Of a stretch of 64,000 nucleotides of DNA, positions 58,801 to 64,000 are shown one piece after another. The stretch's first letter is position 1. Each line of letters begins with the position of its first letter. The stretch is taken from assembly GCA_964035545.1 (NCBI GenBank), contig OZ037767.1, positions 31,052,128-31,116,127 on the forward strand. Reading direction: 5' to 3'. The position numbers and the translations under genes were made by a program. The notes below the pieces were generated by a model. The model saw only the letters and a list, made by a program, of their open reading frames with translations, was not told the origin of the DNA and searched no databases. The DNA comes from Bugula neritina. Lineage: Eukaryota; Bryozoa; Gymnolaemata; Cheilostomatida; Bugulidae.

Positions 58801-61800
58801 GCATGATGACACTGTATACTGTATATATTAAACCAACTTTCATGGAGTATATATCCTGCACTACACCTTAGACCAGTGCATGCAGGATATTGCCCAGGGG
58901 TGACTTATTTCTCATCTATAGTCTTTCACCTGATCAATAACCTTATTATCCCCTCCTTGTTATCTCAACCCTGATCTAGTTGATACAAAGAAGCTTGTTG
59001 AGAGAAGTTACTTTTCAATGTTCAGTCAGTGTATTCCTTCTAGAATGTTCCACTCTGTAGAAACAGCACTTCCTCTTGACTGGGGAATATTATCATCTCA
59101 CCAGCTCTTGCCTAATCCCACAGCCTCTACTAACATTGCTGCTGTTCTTAAGCTAACATGTCTGTAGGCTTATAACTCATAGCCTCACAATCATAAGAAG
59201 CTTAGGGTAGAGTTTATACTAAACTGCCCTCCTATTTATGTTCATATAACATCCTCTACATACCCCGTGGTTACGTATTAACGTATAGAATCTTCATTCA
59301 ATTCAAACTCAACTGCAATGCAACGCTTAGAATTATCAGCTGGGTGTTTGCTTGCAACTGCTGGATTATATTATGTGTGCTATTTGCTAACCAAATGACG
59401 TGAAAAGAAATTAAAATTATTTCCAATCATCGTACTAGTATTGTAATCCTTCATATAGTAATAGATTCAGTGCAAAAATTATGAAATTGCATGATTTAGT
59501 AAGGATGTGAAATCACACATGACAGAAGTGAAATAGCATGGGGGTTGTTAGCAAGTGCATTTGATTCATGGTGCAAGGGTGGGCGGAGTTTTATAGCTGA
59601 AACTGGGAGGGATGGGAGGGGTTTGAAAGAGAAGGATTGGGGTGGAGTTTAAAAAGGATGTTAGGGGAGGAGTTTAGAATGGGGTTTAGGGGAGGAGTTT
59701 AGAAGGGAGGTTTGTGGGAGGAGTGTTGAAGGGAGGTTTGTGGGAGGAGTTTAGAAGAGAGGTTTGGGTGTTATTGTCAATATAACACTACTGATAGTTC
59801 ATTGTTTGTATTGTTGAGTTCTGAATACCCAACTTTAATCAATAATTTTATATTATCTGTATACAGTATGATGTTGACATTTAGTAGCAGGGCATGCTGA
59901 CTACTACTGCTGCTGCTGCTGCCACCAACGTAGTAAACATGTCTTAGTGAGGTGGTACTCACCCACAGTAACTTCTGGGTGTCAGTCACTGAGTAGTTAG
60001 TCGTTAGTTAATAGTGACTATGTCTTTTCTCACCTACCTCTATAACTTGTCCCCTTACAGGAAGAGTAAATCGCTATATGGAGTCAACCCGTCCACTCAG
60101 CTAGGTCCTAAGGCTGCACTGTGTCAGGATGCCACTCTGTGAGTATATAAAACATAGCCTTAGAGACTATAGTTACGTGCTATATAGAGCTCTTACTTAC
60201 TCTGTGCTTATTTTATGGTACTTAGTCTACTATATATCGTTGTATGTATCTAGACAAGAAAACTGCATGTTTAATATAAAACCTCTTTTAGCAAATCAAA
60301 TTAGAAACATTGTGTTCTAACAAGTAGCTGAAAGCATTTCATTTGTTTAGTGATATAGATGAAATGACATTAATAAACATGTGAGTATTTCTAGGTAATA
60401 ATTTGATTTCTAGGTCACTACTTTATTTTAGGGCATTACTTACTTTGTAGGTTGTAAGTTACTTTCTAGGTCAATAAATACTTTCTAGGTCAATAATTTA
60501 TTCCAGGTCAGCTGTGGACATAAGCTTCAACAGCTGCTGGCACGCCCTCTTAACTTACCAGTGTTATGTTTTTACTGTCAGGTTGGTATCATTGGCCAAC
60601 CTCATTGCACAGCGCAGATTCTAGTCTAACAACTAGGTCACTTTCCTTAGCAACAGTTTATTTACCTTGGCAACAGGTTTATGGAGTATTGGCCAGGGGC
60701 TAACTGCTAACTTCCTCTGTAGATGAATGTTCTATTCATTCTACACTAATTTTAACAAAGTCCTTCTAGTACCAAACCATACCTACTAGCACTAGTAGGC
60801 TACTTAATGCTAGGACTTATGCTGGTATCAGTAATACTTCCAGACTCTAATTAGTGTAAAGTTGGCTAACAGAAACTGTTTAATCAGTTATTTGATGATA
60901 AATTTACCTCTAAATCAAAAGAACATCTCCATTCCCAAAGAAGAAGGGCAGAGATGTGGTGCTAAATTGAGATTCTACTTTGTTCAGTTGCTGCGCGTAT
61001 CCGGATAAGTCGGGAGAGGGGGTGCTTTGTATCCTTTCACGGAAACCACTTCTGCTACCTTCTTGGCGACACACTAACATCTGTAGATGTAGTTGTTTCT
61101 ATAGTTTAGAGCTCATTGTGTTCTGCTTTCCTTTATCCTTCCATGTAGATTTACCTAATTACCTGATTACCTGTTTCATATTTGCAGCACGATTCAAGAC
61201 CCCTCGTCTCAGAAACTCAAGTGGTGTAAAGCCCCCATCAACGCTCTTGTAATTCGTAAACCGGGAGATCGCGAGGTGGACAAAGTGTACAAGGAGGTTA
61301 TTGAGTTGCTAGTCTCTGTAAGTTGATAACAAATAGTTTTATAATAATCAATAATAACCAATCAAATAACAATAAATCAATCAATGATTTTGATACCGTA
61401 CTTATGTTGTAGTTGCTCTAACTTAGGGGCTCTATCATATAAAATTCAACCCATTTCGCACAATATTAGATTCAATAAAAATGTGCAGCTTAGCAGGCTC
61501 TTTGATTGGAATTGTAATTTTGAAGAAAAACCTGAGATTGTATGTGGAAGAGAAAACTGTAGATGGCATGGAGTTATCTGCCCAATGTGTATCCATGTTG
61601 ACACAATATAATGGTGAGAAGGACAACTTGTCAGATAAAGTCGATTTTATAGTGACTCTCGGTGGAGATGGGACGCTTATACACGCCTCCTCCTTATTCC
61701 AGGTTAGCCTCCATGTCTCTCAGACTTCAAAATTTAAGGAGTTTTCGAGTTTACATTTGAGAAGTTGAAAATATGTATCATGCAATAACTCAGGTATTAT

Positions 61801-64000
61801 GAAATTCTTTTAAAAGTTGGTGAAATATATATTTTACTTGAGTAAACTAAGAATATATTAATAGTTTTATAAATTTATATGTTTCCAGAATAGCGTTCCT
61901 CCTATATTGGCATTCAACATGGGATCTCTTGGTTTCCTCACTCCATTTGATGTGGGTGGCATGGGCTCAGCTGTTGACAAGGCACTTGCAGGTTAGTGAC
62001 ACTAACCATGGTAACCACTTCAAGCACCTGTTTCTTGAGTCAATAAGGAAGTCACCTTTGCAAGTGTCAGATGTGAAATTATTATGTATGATATCATGTG
62101 TCACTGCCAGTTTGGAAATGGCACTTATTGACAATATGTCTGATGAGCTATGACAAGTAACAAGGTGCTCTATCAATTTTGACAAGTAGCTAGGTGCTTG
62201 CAAGGAAGAAGTTTTGCATATAAAGGAAGTATTTCTGTATGAAATGGTTATCTAAAATATCCGCTAAGTTGTCAGTGCGCCGTGTTTTACAGGGGAAATG
62301 TCCCTGACTCTTAGAACTAGGTTAAAGTGTGTGATTGGTCAGAAGAATGAAAGTGATTGTGTGCCACACATTAAAGATTTGGAAAATGGCCAAACGCACA
62401 AATCATCTCGTCTCGCGTCTCACAGTGTGAGTTTCATTGACTATATGTGCTATAATACATTGTTATACATATTCTATACATGCTATAACACATTGTTATA
62501 CATGTTATATACATGCTACAATACATTGTTATACGTCTTATATACATGCTATAGTGTATGGCTATATGTATTCTATACACGCTATAATACGATGTTCTGC
62601 ACATGCTATGTACTGTATTATATTATATTATAATACATACAAGACATATTCAATCTCTCTAGCAAGTGAATCTGGTTTCTAGTGTCAGACAGGATGTAGT
62701 CAAAGATTAGCTTCTGCAGATTAGTCTGTCCTGTGTAACGTGCATCCTGGGCTAAACAGGATGTTGTGAAACTCTTCTATGTACTATATTGGCGAATACT
62801 TTGCAGGTAGTGAATGAAGTAGTCATAGACCGAGGTCCATCTCCGTACTTGTGTCACATTGAGCTCTACGTTGACAGGAGACACATAACTTCAGTACAGG
62901 TCTGTAGGTTCCACAACTACACACTGCTATTGCCTCAAGTTACCGTACTTTACTTCATAATACTATGCATTACTGTACTTTACTTCATAATACTATGCAT
63001 TACTGTACATTACTTCGTAATATTATGCATTACTGTACTTTACTTCATAATACTATGTATTACTGTACATTACTGTACATTACTGTACATTACTGTACAT
63101 TACTGTACATTACTGTACATTACTGTACATTACTGTACATATTACTGTGCATTACTGTACATTACTGTACATTACTGTACATTACTGTACATATTATTGT
63201 ACATATTACTGTACATTACTGTACATCACTTCATAATACTATGCATTACTGTACTTTACTTTGTAGCACTATGTATTACTATGTACAACTTTCTTTCTTC
63301 AATTTCAACACTCATTGATCTTTGGCTAAGTTAAATTTTCTATTCCCACAATGGCTTATTCACGTTTAATAACATTTAAATTCTTGATTACAAACTAAAA
63401 AAACAACGTTCACCCAAAATTGGTGTTTTAAACATGGTTATCACAAAGGGCTACATGTACAGTTTCTCAACTAGTCATACTTTAATATTTATAAAACAAT
63501 TTACCAGATTACCTGTGAATTACCTGGTGACCTTACTAGTAAGTAATGCTATAGTAACTAGTTTCTCTAGTTCTATGAACCTGAGATGGTGACTTCTTTT
63601 AAACCTGCTCAAATACTTGTATTTATTTAAGATGTTTTCATAATTACTGCTGAAATACAAATATTATATCAAAATGACAAGCAAACTATCAACTGGCTGC
63701 AGATTGTAATTGGTTCTAAAATTACTTTTGTTTATAAACTGCTATCTTTATCTACTGCCTTTGTATCTGCATTTATGCAATTTAATTTTCACACCTGACC
63801 GACTTTTATCAGTCTATATACAAGCTGGAAGCATTGCTTTGTTGAACCTTATATAATATTTCAATAAACTCAGTTGTATGTATTTCATTCATTGTATTCA
63901 TTGCATTCATTTAGAATAATAGCCTGGCCAGTGAAAATGTATGACAGCTGCATGAAAATTCCTAATTGAAATTCCATAAAAATCCTTGCAAGGCATCAAC
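55808..64000 (+). CDS. NADK: NAD kinase, partial at the window end
   Basis: Exons: first exon A 55808-55923 (phase 2) or alternative first exons 57392-57434 plus 58060-58126, then 60061-60138, 61188-61317, 61526-61702 (5' end least sure), 61889-61991, 62293-62426 and 62807-62899. The last part is beyond the window. NAD kinase phosphorylates NAD+ to NADP+ with ATP in the cytosol. Motifs: RKSKSLYGVNPS and TIQDPSSQKLKW match the animal N-terminal region. VTLGGDGTLIHASSLF carries the GGDG nucleotide-binding motif. FNMGSLGFLTPF and NEVVIDRGPSPYL are the next conserved blocks. The GSTAY-type stretch expected next is not in the window; 62900-64000 reads as intron. Introns hold G-rich and tandem repeats. 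Confidence 0.93.
57286..57293 (+). promoter_or_regulatory. Internal TATA box for an alternative NADK first exon
   Basis: CTGTATAAATATGAGGG lies about 100 bases before the ATG at 57392, with a GTCAGTCTG/TCACCTTTCC initiator-like stretch about 30 bases downstream of it. It fits a second promoter inside the gene. Confidence 0.5.
57392..58126 (+). CDS. NADK: Alternative 5' exons of NADK
   Basis: 57392-57434 encodes MLDVAWILDNSDAT and ends in phase 1. 58060-58126 starts after ATTGCAG in phase 1 and encodes EAVDEDNNYTISPGLQRKRR plus LLR, ending in phase 2, which fits 60061. Spliced, they give an N-terminus different from exon A (MADSDSCDKMLPDD...). Exon A cannot splice to 58060 without an immediate stop, so the two are mutually exclusive. 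The RKRRLLRKSKSLYG junction resembles the basic run before the RSRSLHG motif of human NADK. Confidence 0.6.
59580..59768. repeat. G-rich degenerate minisatellite in an NADK intron
   Basis: Units of about 25-30 bases share GGAGGAGTTTAGAAGGGAGG and TTTGTGGGAG. Strong G/C strand asymmetry with many GGG/GGGG runs, so G-quadruplex formation is possible on the plus strand. Confidence 0.8.
62440..62640. repeat. 30-bp ATACATGCTATAATACATTG repeats in an NADK intron
   Basis: About five diverged copies start some 15 bases after the donor at 62427. Confidence 0.85.
62938..63290. repeat. TACTGTACAT tandem repeat in an NADK intron
   Basis: The 10-bp unit ATTACTGTAC runs about 20 times, flanked by longer 30-bp units with TTTACTTCATAATACTATGC. 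It starts about 40 bases after the donor at 62900. The ORFs of 117-181 residues here are repeat. Confidence 0.95.
63301..64000. other. NADK intron sequence, nothing else seen
   Basis: AT-rich, without the conserved NADK blocks that should follow NEVVIDRG. The next exon is therefore beyond the window. Confidence 0.5.

Noticed and set aside
62437-63334. Tyr/Ile/Thr/Cys-rich ORFs
   Set aside because: Tandem ATTACTGTAC and ATACATGCTATA repeats in NADK introns.

Overview
This is an animal nuclear genome window. It is AT-rich, the genes are split by short GT-AG introns, the products include metazoan families (DCAF17, ALDH16A1, AFG1L, NADK, a THAP protein, rhodopsin-like receptors), and nothing looks bacterial. 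The divergent receptors, the compact gene spacing and a transposon ORF type I associate with sponges and cnidarians suggest an early-branching invertebrate, perhaps a sponge. That is inference. All splice models were built by hand from reading-frame continuity, splice signals and recalled family sequences; there is no transcript evidence.

Layout. 1005-4982 (-): an unidentified, probably ciliary/axonemal small protein. 6277-13882 (+): AFG1L mitochondrial AAA ATPase, 12 exons. 10495-11954 (-): an unknown 261-residue membrane protein lying entirely inside an AFG1L intron. 15137-19789 (+): DCAF17, a CUL4-DDB1 substrate receptor. 19826-23529: a 3.7-kb transposon that is almost one large inverted repeat, carrying two decayed copies of one ORF head to head. 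25051-26010 and 27976-28953 (+): two paralogous single-exon rhodopsin-like receptors. 29891-33230 (-): a THAP-domain protein with a C-terminal coiled coil. It is divergent from ALDH16A1 at 33682-42467 (+), 16 exons, with the catalytic residues of the first domain intact. 46359-48041 (-): a small secreted protein with a TATA promoter. 55808 to the window end (+): NAD kinase with two alternative 5' ends, truncated by the window edge.

The most unusual pattern is in the introns. Many hold minisatellites of 12-34 bp units, and several touch, contain or copy a splice site. They inflate the six-frame ORFs, and the long repetitive ORFs at 13.0-13.8 kb, 19.0-19.8 kb, 39.2-39.8 kb and 62.8-63.3 kb are repeats, not genes. 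The genes do not form an operon-like set. The visible relationships are two divergent pairs (the ciliary candidate with AFG1L, and THAP with ALDH16A1), one nested gene and one tandem receptor duplication. The stretches at 42.5-46.3 kb and 48.2-55.8 kb hold no gene that I can support.
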